DNA of 64,000 bases, from positions 96,904,568-96,968,567 of the forward strand of contig OX578152.1 in NCBI GenBank assembly GCA_951213105.1, in the 5' to 3' direction. This DNA is from Amaurobius ferox. Taxonomy: Eukaryota; Arthropoda; Arachnida; Araneae; Amaurobiidae. The notes under the pieces were generated by a model. It had not been told where the DNA came from. It searched no databases and saw only the letters and a list, made by a program, of their open reading frames with translations. Below are positions 36,880 to 48,927 of the stretch, piece by piece (the stretch's first letter is position 1; every line of letters begins with the position of its first letter). Made by a program: the position numbers and the translations under genes.

Positions 36880-37172
36880 GCGCCTCCTATGGTAATGGAG
36901 TTGGTCTTATTTGCTTTGTCAATCAGCAATAGGGTAACCCACATCGGACTTACCTACCAAATATTGTAAAATTCCCACGAATAGTGTTTGAGCTAGAGTA
37001 GATACATTGCAAAAATACTCAGTATACGCATAATTGGATACAGAGCAATACACAGACGTTACTTTAAAATGGTAGGTTCGTGTTCTGTAGTGCCCTAAAC
37101 GTACAGGTCTGTCAAAAACACGAATTCATTTTTTGGACCTTGTTTCCCCTTATAAATTACCATATATTATAG
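36880..37172 (+). mobile_element. Family B fragment, 3' part
   Basis: Shares AGGGTAACCCACATCGGACTT, TTTGAGCTAGAGTAGATAC and ACAGACGTTACTTTAAAA with B copies, then an end hairpin TTTCCCCTTATAAATTACC / ATATATTATAGGGAAAGT. Confidence 0.55.
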
Positions 37173-38120
37173 GGAAAGTAAAAATGAAGGAAACAAGCTG
37201 TTTCGAATATTAAATGAACTATCTTCATCAAAAGCTTAAAACATTCGTCCAAATTATCGTAATATACCAGTTTTAAAAGCCAACAAAAATAAAAAAATAA
37301 AAGAGAAAAAATAAATAAAAGCATAACCGTTTTTGGAAAGTTAGAGGCATGAGTTAGCTCTGGAGTAAGCTAGGTGTTGCCAATTTTTTTTTCCAATAAA
37401 CATTTTCCTGTCAATAAAACCGCTTGAATAATCTATCAATACTCAGTTGTTGCCATCGATCGTTTTCAGGCAATGAAATGTGACGGAAATTTCAGTCAAG
37501 GAGGCAGTCACTGTTTAAGGTTATACCGAGTTATAACGCTCCGTTGAATTTTCAACTCTTTCTCCAATTCCGGAGAAATTCTCTATTGTATTAAAAATAA
37601 AAATAAAAATAAAAATCTGTAATCACTTTTAAACGGATAAAAAATTTTCAAGGACTGTTAAATGGGGTGGTTGATTTAGTGATTTAATCGTTTGATTGTT
37701 TCGTTTAATTTGTTGTAATTTTTATTTTCTCGTATTATTTATTGTATAGAGGCGCATTGTTTCAAAACTTTTGAATTCGAGATTTTGCTGGAAGAGCCAG
37801 TTTCGAGACCACCATACCTGTTTCGAATACTCTTGGAAGGTGTCCGTCTGTGTGTGTGTATGCGTGTGTGCCTGCGTGAGTGTGTGTGTGTGTATGTGTG
37901 TGTGTGTGTGAGAGAGAGAGTGAGAGAGACATGGAATTCAATGAGTTTTTTATCATTAAACACTTATCGAAATCGTGGTTTTTGAATTATAATAGGAGAA
38001 GTAGGAGTATAGCTGGAGTAAGGCAGAAGGGTAGTAGTAGGTTTGGAGGGTTAGAGTAAAGCAGGACATTCAATACCAGGATAAGATGAAGAACCGATAT
38101 TTCAAATTTTCACAACCAGG
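37173..38120. other. No gene recognised; contains (GT)n/(GA)n
   Basis: A GT-rich microsatellite passing into GAGAGA lies at 37,848-37,928. The sequence before it (TTTTGCTGGAAGAGCCAG.. AGACCACC) faintly resembles family E. Confidence 0.5.
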
Positions 38121-38144
38121 CTATCGGTATTGATACCGATATTT

Positions 38145-38977
38145 TTACTTTCCCTGCAATCCCTTGGTAAGTGCGACGTGGTAATGTATAGGGAAAGTAT
38201 TGGAATCATGCCGAAAATCGCAACTCGAGTTTTCGACAGATCTACACGTTTCGGGACCTCTAGAAAAACGAAAACACTATTTTTAGCGTGATGTCTGTCT
38301 GTCTGTCTGTATGTATGTCTATCTGTGAAATGTATGCATCCACTCTGACTCAAAAACTAATGGATTGAATTTCTTAAAATTTGGTAGGTAAGTTACTTGT
38401 GTGTGACCCTGGTGCTGATTAGGTTTTTGTACGATTCGGGAAACGCAACTCGCCTTTTTTTGCGAAATGGCCCTCAAAAATTGTCTGTATCCACTCTAGC
38501 TGAAAAACTAACAGATCAAATTTCACAAAATTTGGTAAAGTCACTTGTGGGTTACCCTGGTGCTGATTAGATTTTGGTACGATTCGGAAAAAAGTAACTT
38601 ACCTTTTTTTTGCGAAATGGCGCGCAAAAGTCGTCAAACTTCAAAATAAAATACTACATATGCTCAAATATATCAATTAAATGCTTGTTTTATACGTAAT
38701 TTTTTACAATGAAAAGAATAAGACCAACCCCATTATACTAGAACTAGCCGTTCTCGAATTATTGTAGTTTTTTTTTCGCATTTACGCTGCTCCACCGTTG
38801 AAAAACCGCCCAGTTACCAACTGAGAACGAAAATTGAATTAAAAGTGCCAATTCAGTGTCATTTTAAATAATTGTGGGCGTTATTTTGTGCCATTAAACC
38901 CAATATAATGAACTATTGAAGAAATAGAGAACGTGAATATGAGTCTGCAGGGAAAGTCATGTGCTGCCCACATCAGA
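38145..38977 (-). mobile_element. Family B copy B2, full length
   Basis: Plus-strand reading: a TACTTTCCCTGCAA.. / GGTAATGTATAGGGAAAGTA hairpin, GCAACTCGAGTTTTCGACAG, a (GTCT)n tract (38,293-38,325), two copies of an AAATTTGGTA..ACTTGTG.GT.ACCCTGGTGCTGATTAG block, and the terminus TGCAGGGAAAGTCATG + TGCTGCCCACATCAGA. An 18-bp palindrome (ATCGGTAT-TG-ATACCGAT, 38,123-38,140) lies just outside the end. Confidence 0.75.
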
Positions 38978-39044
38978 GTTTTTAATGTTCAAGTCTTTGA
39001 CGAATATCTTTACTTGCCTATCTCCGCGAGGAAGAATACCATTT

Positions 39045-39730
39045 ACAGCCAACCATAGTTACAACTTTCTCATACGTAGTATTAACAAAGTATTATTTCC
39101 ACGAACATTTTCGATTTTGAGATTTTGATGCCAATATACGTTTTAAGACCACCTAAACACATTTTGACTATTTTGGGAGATATGTCCACCTGCTTGTGGT
39201 CAATTGTTTGCGTTAGCTGCCTCAAATATTAATGGATTTTCACGAAACTTTATATTCTGCTTTGTTTACGAAAAATCTAGGGCTAAATAGAATTTTTTGA
39301 AATTCGAGAGAAAACTTCGAAATGTATTCGAAATTTTATATTTCCTTGACACGCGGCAGCATAGGACAAAATGGGACATAACCATGCATTAAAGGAGTTA
39401 TTCTATGGCCCGAAACGTGATCACGAAATGTTTTAATAATTGTTTTAATCATTGCAGTAACTAGCTGCGATTCAATTGTTGTGCTCGTGACGTCATTAGC
39501 TCTCCCTCGAGAGGGGGGGGGGGGGAGTTACTTTTTCAAATTTAGTATCAATCGAAAGATTTTTCAAGCTTTTTAAAATGAAGGGTAACATGTTATAATG
39601 ATGGTCATTTGGAACAACAACACAGATTTTTCACATTTTTTCTTGCAAAATTGAAAAAAAAAAAATCACAGACTGTTTAAAAATGAATTCTGATATGAGA
39701 AATTCGAGTTGAACCGCACTTCAGTTAATT
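39045..39730 (+). mobile_element. Family E repeat, copy 1
   Basis: Collinear with the complement of 50,971-51,629. Shared blocks are CTCATACGTAGTA, TTTTCGATTTTGAGATTTTGATG, TTAATGGATTTTCACGAAACTTTATA, GTCATTAGC and ATCGAAAGATTTT. It contains G13 at 39,513-39,525. No ORF. Class unknown. Confidence 0.6.
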
Positions 39731-39918
39731 TTTTTTTGACTGTCTGAATCGCCTGAATTTGACGGTGTGTCTAATTCTGGGAACTTCTAGAATTTTGTAG
39801 ACTGGTTAGGAAATTTACGAGTTATGTGCTTGCTTCAAAAATCTCCACAGAGGATATATTAGCTGGTTCAGTTGAATGGTCGGAGTAATATGAGCAAAAG
39901 TATGATGGTACCAAAAGT

Positions 39919-40660
39919 AGAGATGGGCGAATACTATCTGCGAATATTCGAATACTAGAAAGTGTTCGATATTCAAGATCTGAAATATAACGTCACTTGA
40001 AGAAATTCGAATACCTCGAATATAGCCCAGACGCTGCCAAAACTGCCATCGTGTTCACGCGGAGTACGATCACGTTAAACATGTGGGTCCGCAAGTCCTT
40101 CCGAGAGGTTGGTGGTAGGGGAAGGAGGGTACGGTCCCTGTGCATGCCTCCCCAACTGAGTTCCGGTCTAAATTGGGTGGCACTTCCCGGCCGTTCAAAC
40201 GGTTACCTTACACCTTTCTGGTAGGTCGGACGATCTGGGTCTCAACAACAACCTCGAATATCGCGCCGTGATCAACAGCAGGTTCCAGAATAAAAAGTCA
40301 GGATATTCCAGAAGAAGAAACTCGAAAGTACCTAAAAGAAAATTTGCTTCTACCAAATGAAAACATTTTCGTTTACTGGTAAAGGACAGTCTGTATTTCA
40401 GCTTGAAGAAATTATCCTTGAAATATATACTCACGCCTCCGTCAGCAGTTTTCTTAGAGCGACCCTTAAGCACTTCTGGTTTTATTTCAGACAAAAAAAA
40501 AATGAAAAAAAATTAGGGCAGTCTAGCAGATTAGATATGTGTTCGAATGCTTTTTTTTTTTTTTTAATATAAATCTGCAGTAGATGAGATATATACATTT
40601 ATAATAATCGTGGTTAAGAGTATTTGAAATAAAAAGCTAGATAAAAAGCTCCGCCTCAAT
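39919..40660 (-). mobile_element. hAT-like family F element, copy 2, split by a SINE
   Basis: The left boundary TAGAGATGGGCGAATA is hAT-like. The complement of 40,250-40,600 matches 11,735-12,110. The 99-codon minus frame (40,195-40,494) covers the shared interior (HLVEANFLLGTFEF) but is fused to SINE sequence, so it is not a real protein end. Confidence 0.5.
40013..40261 (+). mobile_element. tRNA-derived SINE-1, copy c: promoter-deleted, with exact 11-bp target duplication
   Basis: ACCTCGAATAT occurs at 40,013-40,023 and 40,251-40,261. The 227-bp body (40,024-40,250) goes from AGCCCAG straight to ACGCTGCCAAAACTGCC. It therefore lacks most of the A box and all of the B box present in copy d. 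The body then continues normally to a CTCAACAACAA tail. Confidence 0.85.
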
Positions 40661-41223
40661 AAGAAAGAAAAAAATGTAAAATTCGGGTATTTTTAACAAT
40701 GTTAAAAAAGTCAACACATTTCTCTATAAATCATTTCTGAGTTAAAATCTTGTATTTAGAATACAACAAATACATAGGATACCCCTCCTGTCACAACAAT
40801 GGTACGTGTGGTCAGAGATTTATTTTAATGTCGTGAAGTGCACCATCTAACATGATAGATCACTACCGCAGATATGTTAAGTCCTGACCAATTTTTCATG
40901 TTAAGGTTGTCTCTGCGTGTAAAGTATGATGGAAATTTAAATAAAATAATTGAAGATTTATATTTTAATTAAAGTATGAAATAAATATTCACAAATCTTT
41001 TAGTTCATTCGGTGCCCCTAAATTGTTAATACTCAAGGCTTGGACCCTGCAAGCCCATGCATAAATCAGGCCCTGATCCTATGTGATTCCCGAGGAGCCC
41101 TTTTAATACGTTTTTGCATCATATATGATGTACAGGTCTTTGAAACTTCAAAGGGCATTTAAAAATGCCCGAACACCTGGATATTTTATAAGCAATCAGA
41201 TTGGGAACAATAAAAGGGACCAT
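40661..41223. other. No feature recognised
   Basis: AT-rich. No frame or family match was found. Confidence 0.4.
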
Positions 41224-41712
41224 GGGAACAATCAATAAAAAGCATGGGGAACAGTCAATAAAAAACATTGGGAACAGTCAATAAAAAACATTGGGAACAG
41301 TCAATAAAACATTGGGAACAGTCAATAAAAAACATTGAGAACAATCAATAAAACATTGGGAACAGTCAATAAAAAACGTTAGGAACTGTCAATAAAAAAC
41401 GTTGGGAACAGTCAATAAAAACATTGAGAACAGTCAATAAAACATTGGGAACAATCAATAAAACATTGGGAACAATCAATAAAACATTGGGAACAGTCAA
41501 TAAAAAATGTTAGGAACTGTCAATAAAAAACGTTGGGAACAGTCAATAAAAACATTGAGAACAGTCAATAAAACATTGGGAACAGTCAATAAAAAACATT
41601 GAGAACAGTCGATAAAACATTGGGAACAGTCAATAAAAAACGTTAGGAACTGTCAATAAAAAACGTTGGGAACTGTCAATAAAAAACATTGGGAACAGTT
41701 AATAAAATACTG
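41224..41712 (+). repeat. Minisatellite, 22 units of 21-23 bp, with six-unit higher-order pattern
   Basis: The unit is GGGAACAGTCAATAAAAAAC plus RTT. Variants GAGAAC, AGGAACTG and CGTT recur in the same order in units 7-12, 13-18 and 19-22, showing about 131-bp higher-order duplication. Almost every unit contains AATAAA. Confidence 0.95.
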
Positions 41713-42425
41713 GGAAAATTTGATAAATATAAGTATAACATTGGGACAGTCAGAGGGTTAATAAAGCGTTAGTTACCTGGAAATTCGGGGTCGTATTTGT
41801 ATCCTACAATACAAACACATCCAGAGGATGCATCGTAACAATATGAACACTTTACTTACTGGTAAATTTAATGAACATTTGAAGAAATCATTTTGTGAAA
41901 TTTTCCATCAAGAAATTTGTTTACTGTCATGGACATAGTCAAATACCTACCATTAAAGCTAGAAACAAAGAGAATTAACTCTACCGGAAAAGATTTAGAA
42001 CTCAAGGCTATTTGATGTTCCATTACTTTAATTATAAAATGATGCCTTTTTAACGATGAAATTTCTTGAAAGATGGTATTTAATAACTATGTGCTCGCCG
42101 TTTCTTATGTTTGAAACTACCCTTTCAGGCCGTAATTGATTTTTTTTATCTTGTTATTAATGCCTTTGCTAATGAAATAAAAGGGCTTTACTGCCCAAAT
42201 CTTATCCGATGACGTAAGCCTGGAAATAAATTATTATAATCCAAGAAGCAAGAATAGCGGATACAAAAATCTTCTTGCTGCTGTTAATGACTTCTTCTTG
42301 TCTATTAATTTTACTATTGAACATGATAATGATGCGACGCTACTTTTTCTATATGTATGCGGAGGTGGGGTGGATGAACTGGTCATAGATCTGTACCGGA
42401 CCGGGCTGTCTGAGGGTCGGCTGGA
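41713..42425. other. No gene recognised
   Basis: Unique sequence with short frames only. Confidence 0.4.
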
Positions 42426-42429
42426 GTCG

Positions 42430-42458
42430 AACTCTCTCTCTCTCTCTCTCTCTCTATG

Positions 42459-42489
<31 letters not shown>

Positions 42490-42700
42490 CTCTGTGTGTA
42501 TCTCTCTCTGTGTCCTCTCTCTTTCTATGTCTCTTTCTGTTTCTGTTTATCTCTTTGTCTCTCTTTCTGTCTACGTATCTCTGACTTTCTCTTTTTCTCT
42601 CTGTCTATGCCTTTCTGTGTGTGTGTCTCTCTTTGACTCTCTCTCTTCTTCTCCCCCCCTCTCTCCCCCCCCCTCTCTCTCTCACACACACACACATTTT
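42430..42700 (+). repeat. Compound (CT)n/(GT)n/(CA)n microsatellite
   Basis: About 270 bases of CT-, TG- and finally CA-rich simple sequence. The 112- and 89-codon plus frames through it, rich in LSLS and CVCV, are low-complexity artefacts. Confidence 0.95.
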
Positions 42701-43057
42701 TTTTCTTACTTTTATAAGCCAACCGTGAATAAGTTGCTAAATTAGAAGCTTTTGCTGTCAAACCAGTACTAGGGGAACTCCTATCATTTCTTTAAAATAA
42801 AAAATTGAATGGAATAATTTCAATCAAGCAATTTAAATAAACAATTAATGTGTGTATAGTGAAAGAGCCAAACACTGACGATAAACGAGAAGGCTTTACC
42901 GTGCATAACGCAACTAGCAAAATTTACTTTCTAGATTTACACAGAATCGGTCTCGGTCTCAAGCAGTCTTTCAGAACTTCAGACTGGGGGTGGGGCTGGG
43001 GGAGGCGAATTAAATAATAGAAATTAAGTTAATATAAAATGTTTCTGAGGGGAGCGC

Positions 43058-43072
43058 CCCCCCCCCCCCCCC
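43058..43072 (+). repeat. C15 tract
   Basis: Fifteen C in a row. Confidence 0.95.
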
Positions 43073-43342
43073 TACGGATGTATACCTGAAAGAAAGAAAC
43101 ACTGCTCGCTGACTATCTCGGGCTTGTCGAAAGGGATCTAATTTTTAAAATTAAGATCGGGCCTAATTTTTAAAATGCATGCTGGACCTGGCAGGACATA
43201 TCCAATGTTTTTGAAATTTTTGAAATTAAATTTAATAGAATAAAAGAAAATGTTTTAAATTAACTTTTTTTTTGTTAATCTCAGCAATGTAAAAGTAAAT
43301 GTCTTAAAAAATAACATTTAACGATTCCGAGCAAAAAAAAAA

Positions 43343-44575
43343 TCTAACGTGGACAGCAGACGACTTTCCCTGCAGACTCAAATTCATAATGCTTTAAATT
43401 GGCTTTAATGGTTCAAATTGACACGGAACCTTACTGGATAATATATCCAGTTTGCAGTTTTATGACGTCTTTTTCAGTAGTTAAAACTTCACCATCTTTT
43501 CAAAATTCCAAAAAGATCTAATATCTCGAAAACGGTTCGTTCCAGGGTGGTGGAGTTCATCTTATTCGTTTCGTCGTTGAAAAACAGGCATAAAAAAGTA
43601 TTTAATGAATACTTTTAAGCATATGTGGCATTTTATTTCAGACTAGCAGTAAACACATTCTTTGTATGGAATATGCAATATAAAGAAACTTAAAATTCAC
43701 AATCATGAGCAAATTCCTATTATGGATGAAATTGTTACTGAAAACTTGATCTGAAGAATGAAACAATCTCATCCCGTTTATAAACAAATTTACAGAAAAT
43801 ATGAAATTGAATCAGTATATGCCAAAATAAAAATACTAAAATTGTATAAACAACAATATATGGATTTGAAATCTTTGCTAAAATGTAACAGATGACGTAA
43901 GAATTTGAAAATATCAATAATCCTCGTAATCTTTGAACCCAAAGGAATAATGAATACATTCCAATCAAAAATGCAATTCCGGTAAAATTTATTTATATAC
44001 ATTTCTTTTTTATTTAAATCAAAAAAGATTTAATGCTGTATTAACTCATTGGGTTTAATTCTGTTGCTTAGCAACATGTCATTATTTCCCCCAGATTATT
44101 TTGTAGAACAAATGTCATTTGCATAATGCTATCTCAATGGAAAGTTTAATATTACTATCTCAATAACACCCTGTTCCTAGAAACTCGAAACATGGATTCA
44201 GTTTTAAGTGGGGCTATTTCAAGTCTACACCGAAAATTTCATCAAATTCGGTGTAGCCATTCTCCCATGATGATGACACACACACGCACACAGATTTTCA
44301 ATTTTATTTATGTGTTTCATGTTATAGTTTTGAGGGGTATTTCGCAAAAAATAGCTAGTTCTATCATTTCGAATCGTACCAAAATCTAATCAGCATCAGA
44401 GTAACCCACAAGTGACTTATCTATCAAATTTTCAGACATTTTGTCCTTAGTTTCTGAGCTAGAGTGGATATATGCATTGCACAGACACACACCCACAGAT
44501 ATTACACTAAAAATAGGTTTTTCCTGTTCTAGAATGTCTGATATGCGTAAATCCGTTGAAAACTCGAGTTCCGAG
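43343..44575 (+). mobile_element. Family B copy B3, split by a family C insertion
   Basis: The head TCTAACGTGGACAGCAGACGACTTTCCCTG (43,343) continues to about 43,655. The family resumes at about 44,318 with TTTTGAGGGGTATTTCGCAA and runs to TTGAAAACTCGAGTT (44,575), where the end hairpin is missing. Confidence 0.65.
43660..44317 (+). mobile_element. Family C repeat, copy 2, inserted in B3
   Basis: Homologous to 3,780-4,472, with the GTTGCTTAGCAAC palindrome at 44,063 and an ACACACACGCACACAG tract before a TTTTATTTATG tail. Its position inside B3 shows it arrived later. Confidence 0.55.
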
Positions 44576-44585
44576 CCATTGGCCA

Positions 44586-45209
44586 ATGACACTATTGCGT
44601 TAAATAATGTCTTTTGTAACAATTTTAGGATCGAATCTTAGTAATAAAACAATGCTCTATAATTTTATAATCGTCGCTTTTCGTCTATCTCGCTTTGTTG
44701 CCGAGTTGATTATCCTAACTTTTAAACTCTACACTAGGGGGCGCTGCAATCCCGTTTATTCGATCGGAAATGATCACACACTTTACTGTAGATATACCTA
44801 AGGTATATACTCCTGGATCTTTCTGTACAAAGTTATTGGGGTGCTTAGGAAGGAACACCGTACATAAAAAAAAAAAAAAAACGAATTTGCAGATTTTCTT
44901 TTTCACAAAGGATGGACACTTAATGGTCACAACCACTGTTATAAAGAGAAGTGAAGGCATCGTCATAAGAGATGGCTTCTCCAAACTTCCTCAAACTAAT
45001 TGCACTTGATGTCATTGAAAGAACAATGGAGATATTTCCTCATTGTCCAATTTTTGCTTATATTTATATCTGCACAGGGTTTTATTTTATTTTATCTAAA
45101 AAAATAAAAGTTTAAATAGGCTTTTGGAAATTTTTTTTTCCCAAGAAATGAGTTGAACTCGAGAAGAAGACGTAAATTAGAAATTTTCCACAAATGCTTC
45201 AAGGGTGCG
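44586..45209. other. No gene recognised
   Basis: Contains CTAGGGGGCGCTGCA (44,733), a motif often seen in arthropod repeats, and A15 near 44,868. The 79- and 89-codon frames on opposite strands (44,715-45,009) are mutually overlapping and unrecognised. Confidence 0.4.
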
Positions 45210-47560
45210 AAATGGCTAAAGGATTTTTTGAATTCGAAGACTATGTGTTGTTTGGTCCCTGCTTCTGATTGAAATTCATTTTAATACTTTTTTTTTTTTG
45301 TCTCTTTATTAATTTCAAAATCAAGAAAAGAGCTCCCAAAACTGTGAGATACCTGGCTGTTATGTAGCCTTCCAGTGAATATGGCAGATCTGTCCTGTAT
45401 GTTATTTATGTTCTGTTTTAGCACTTTATCTTTTTCTGGTCAATCTCTTATTTTTGTTAGGATCCAGTACAAGAAAGAGGCTGCACAGATTGACAACCAG
45501 CTTAGATCTGTGGTTACATCACCGTCTTCTGAATCCGAAGACTGTGTGTTAGGGAAAACTTGAACAGCGTGTATAAGCACACATGTTCAAATTTAGTACT
45601 TCTCATGTTTTTTTGTTCAACTCTTTAGTAAGTTTAAGTCTATAAGAAAGAATCATTTCAGGCTGCACGTTCAATATTTAAGTTGCTGTTCTTCGAGTCT
45701 GAAAGCTGTGGGCTCGATCCCTGCTATGGATTGAGGTTCACTTTAGTACTTATATATCGCCTTGTCAGTTATTTTATTCAGTTCAAATACACGAAAAAAT
45801 ATTCTTGTGTTGTACGATAATTGTTCGACTTGTCATGTCGCTTTATTTTGAATCTGATTGGAGAATGGTCCCTTCTGTTGTTTGTGTTCCATTTTGGTAC
45901 ATGTGGTGCTCCTGGCTAGTCTCCTTGTTAAGTTTCATTGCAAAAAAGAAGCTCCACAGACGGTGAGCCAGCAGTTTCTGTGATATCACCGTCTTTTGAA
46001 TCAGGAGGACGTGGACTCTTCTTTTGATTGTGATACGTTTTACAAGTTTACAACTTCTCATTTTTCGTAGAAGTATCTTTATAAAGTTCAAATATACGAA
46101 TGTGAGATAGTCAGTTGATTGTTTAAATTGCCATTAATCAAATTTAGTGCTCAGATATCTTTATGTTATTTATGTTCCAATTTTATAAGGATTTTGGGGA
46201 AGAGTAGGGGGGGGGTGTTAATCTCTAAGTTCCAGTACAAGAACAAGAAGTTCTTTAGGCAGTGATTCTTTAGACACACTAGCTGGTTCAGTCGTTATGT
46301 CAACGTCTTCCAAGTACGAAGGTTTTGCGTTCGATCCCTGTTTGTGATATGCTTTAACACGTGTGCTTTTCCTCATCAGTGTTTTTATTAAGTTCAAGTA
46401 CGACATACGATAGTTGGCTGGCTGACTTAGTGGTCATTACAGTTGTTTCTGCATTTGAAGACTGTAAATTCCAACCGTTTGTGCTTTTTATGCTTATTTT
46501 CTTTGTAAATTTGTGAAGTTTAAATGCAATAATTGAGTTTCTGCGTAAGTGGGATGGCTGGCGTAATAGTCACGATAGTTCTGCATCTGTGAGTTCGAGC
46601 CGTTTGTGCTTTTTATGTTTATTTTCTTTGTAAATTTGTCACGTTTAAATATAATAATAGAATTTTTATTCATGTGGGCTGGCTGGCGTAGTGGTCACGA
46701 CAGTTACTTCTGAAGGCTGTGAGCTCGAGCCGTTTGTACTTTTTATGCTAATTTTCTTCGTAAATTAGTTAAATTTTAAATACAACAATTGAACTTTTAC
46801 GTATGTGAGCTGACTGGCGTAGTAGTTACGACAGTTGCTTCTGCATCTGAAGGCTATATGTTTGTGCTTTTTATGGTTTTTTTTTTGTATAAATTTGATA
46901 AGTTTAAATACAATAATTCAGTTTCTTTTTATGTGGATTGACTGTAGTAGTGTTCATGACAGTTGCTTCCTAATCTGAAGGCTGTGCGTTCGAACCTTTT
47001 GTGCTTTTCATTTTTTTTTCTTTGTAAATTTGTGAAATTTAAATACAATAATTGAGTTCTTACCTATATGGGCTGGCTGGCGTAGTTGTCACGACAGCCG
47101 CTTTCGAGTCTGAAGACGGTGATTTTTAACTGTTTGTACATTTTATGTTTTTTTTTCTTTTTGCATTTGTAAAGTTTAAATACAATAATTAAGCTTCGGT
47201 ATATGTCGGCTGTCTGGCGTAGTGGTCACGACAGTTGCTTCTGAATCTGAAGGCTGTGAGTTCGAGCCATTTGTGATTTTTATGTTTTTTTCCTTTATAA
47301 ATTTGTTAAGTTTAAATACAATAATTAAATATTCTGTCTATGTGGTCTGGCTGGCGTAGTGGTCATGACAGTTGCTTTCGAATCTGAAGACGGTAAGTTC
47401 GAACCATTTGTGCTTTTTATGTTTATTTTCTTTGTAGATTTGATAAGTTCAAATACAATAATTGAGCATCTACGTGTGTGCACTGGCTAGCTTAGTGGTC
47501 AGGACTGTTGTTTCAGAACCTAGAGGCTGTGGGTTCAATTCTTGATGTTCTGCTTCATGG
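45210..47560 (+). repeat. Tandem array of tRNA-like units with Pol III boxes
   Basis: Eight to nine clear units of about 125-140 bp (46,400-47,560) are preceded by longer, more diverged ones. A typical unit has TGGCGTAGTGG (A box; 47,215-47,225) and GAGTTCGAGCC (B box; 47,258-47,268). Between them is a CTTC-TGAATCT-GAAG hairpin like an anticodon arm. It is followed by TTTGTGCTTTTTATG and AAGTTTAAATACAATAATT. The head looks like a tRNA; the rest is a non-tRNA spacer. Plausible sources are a tandemly amplified tRNA SINE or a tRNA-like satellite. Confidence 0.75.
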
Positions 47561-47994
47561 TTGCCTCCATTTATTTTCCGAGTTTTATTTTTTTAAAGTA
47601 CGTCACAGGAAATGACATACATGATATGATGTCACTTCCGGTACGTCACTTCCGGCTACACTTTTATCGAAAGTGCCTAAAAAACGAAAGAGAGACATTT
47701 TCGCGAAAAATTGAGACTTCGTTAGTAGGAGTCACGAGGTGCAAAACAACCCTGCACTGATTTCGGACGAGGTAGGGTGTGCAAGACACCAAGGCCAGCA
47801 GGCCCGTAGAGAAACCCCACCAGCCTCAGTGAACCTCGCACACCGCCCGTCCGCAATCACGTACAGATAAATTAGTAAGAAAGAAATCGGAAAGTTAGAA
47901 GATAGGCGAGAAATATGTAAAGAAATAGCCACAGCTCCCTGGTTCAAACCCCTAACCTCTTCTACGCCCTCCACTCCCCCACTGACTACTACCT

Positions 47995-48075
47995 AACCTA
48001 CCCATAGGGACTAGAACCTATGCCTACGCCCCCGCAACTTGACGCCCTAAGCCTCTCGGCCAAGCTGACGACGTC
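47995..48075 (-). repeat. tRNA-like relic, Leu/Ser-type A box
   Basis: On the minus strand TTGGCCGAGAGG (48,063-48,052) followed by CTTAGGGCG closely matches the D arm of class II tRNAs. GGTTCTAGTCC (48,018-48,008) is a near-consensus B box. The acceptor stem does not close, so it is probably a SINE head. Confidence 0.5.
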
Positions 48076-48230
48076 TGGAGTTTCTATATTGGTATATTTA
48101 AGTTTAACAACTTAAACTTGCCTGTTTAAATATGACGAAATAACGAAGCTAAAATGACCAGGAAGAGGCCTGAGAAATTAATTTAGGTTATTTTAACCAA
48201 GACTATTGATGAGAAAAGTCCAAGATATAA

Positions 48231-48310
48231 AATGCATTAAAGCCGGAGTCGAACCTACAACCTCTGAACTCGAAAGCGAGCACCATAACCACTCAGCCAG
48301 CCAGCCGACA
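48231..48310 (-). repeat. tRNA-like sequence with consensus A and B boxes
   Basis: On the minus strand TGGCTGAGTGG (48,299-48,289) fits the A-box consensus, and GGTTCGACTCC (48,255-48,245) matches the B box exactly. CTCG-CTTT-CGAG forms a hairpin between them. Same family as the plus-strand array at 46-47.5 kb but better preserved. Not a complete tRNA gene. Confidence 0.6.
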
Positions 48311-48438
48311 ACATCCCGTGCTTCATTTTGACATTTAAATTTAACAAGAAAATATATAGAGAAAAACACAAGTGCTAAAATTGTTCACTGTTGACAGCGT
48401 CAAATACTCGCAGTCTTTGGTCATAAATACCAACTTAA

Positions 48439-48452
48439 CCCCCCCCCCCCCC
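48439..48452 (+). repeat. C14 tract
   Basis: Fourteen C in a row. Confidence 0.95.
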
Positions 48453-48550
48453 ATCTCTGTGTACTTAATTACGGTATTTTAACAAAACAAGAAATTTATC
48501 AAGAAAATCCACAAGTGATAAAATCGTCTTCCGAACACGAGTACCAGTGA

Positions 48551-48927
48551 CCTTTCTTACTCGTTTTCGTAATTAAGTTAAATTAGAGTAATTAGGAACA
48601 AGAAACCTTGGGCAAATTAATTCTAGTTATGCCCACTGACATGCGATTCCGGAGGTTTAACGTTTGATTCAAACCGCTGGACTAACAAGCTGACATAACC
48701 ACTGGATTAACAAGCCACATCATTCCAATCTTGATTAAAGTATTTGAACTTGACTAAAAAACTGACGAAGACCGTGTAAATAGTAAAAATATCACTACCC
48801 ACGGTTTGAATCAAACGTTAAACCTCCGGAATCGCAGGGCAGTGAGCATAACTAGAATTAATTTGCCCAAAGTTTCTTGTCCCTAATTACTCTATTTTAA
48901 CTTAATTACGAAAACGAGTAAGAAAGG
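48551..48927. repeat. 125-bp inverted repeat with 127-bp spacer
   Basis: 48,551-48,675 and 48,803-48,927 are complementary with about eight mismatches. The inner ends (TTTGATTCAAACC / GGTTTGAATCAAA) resemble a B box, and the spacer holds ATAACCACTGGATTAAC, an A-box-like word in reverse. This suggests two head-to-head tRNA-like repeats. Confidence 0.8.

Noticed and set aside
42298..42761. Overlapping ORFs of 78-112 codons on both strands
   Set aside because: They are translations of the CT/GT microsatellite and have low-complexity residues only.
45210..47560. CRISPR-like array (regular repeats and spacers)
   Set aside because: Repeat unit and spacer are both diverged copies of one 125-140-bp tRNA-like unit in animal-type DNA.
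47840..47870. CACACCGCCCGTC, as in the 3' end of small-subunit rRNA
   Set aside because: Only about 13 bases match and neither flank resembles rRNA; best treated as coincidence.
48231..48310. Functional tRNA gene on the minus strand
   Set aside because: Both Pol III boxes are good, but no acceptor-stem pairing or standard anticodon loop could be drawn; SINE-like head instead.
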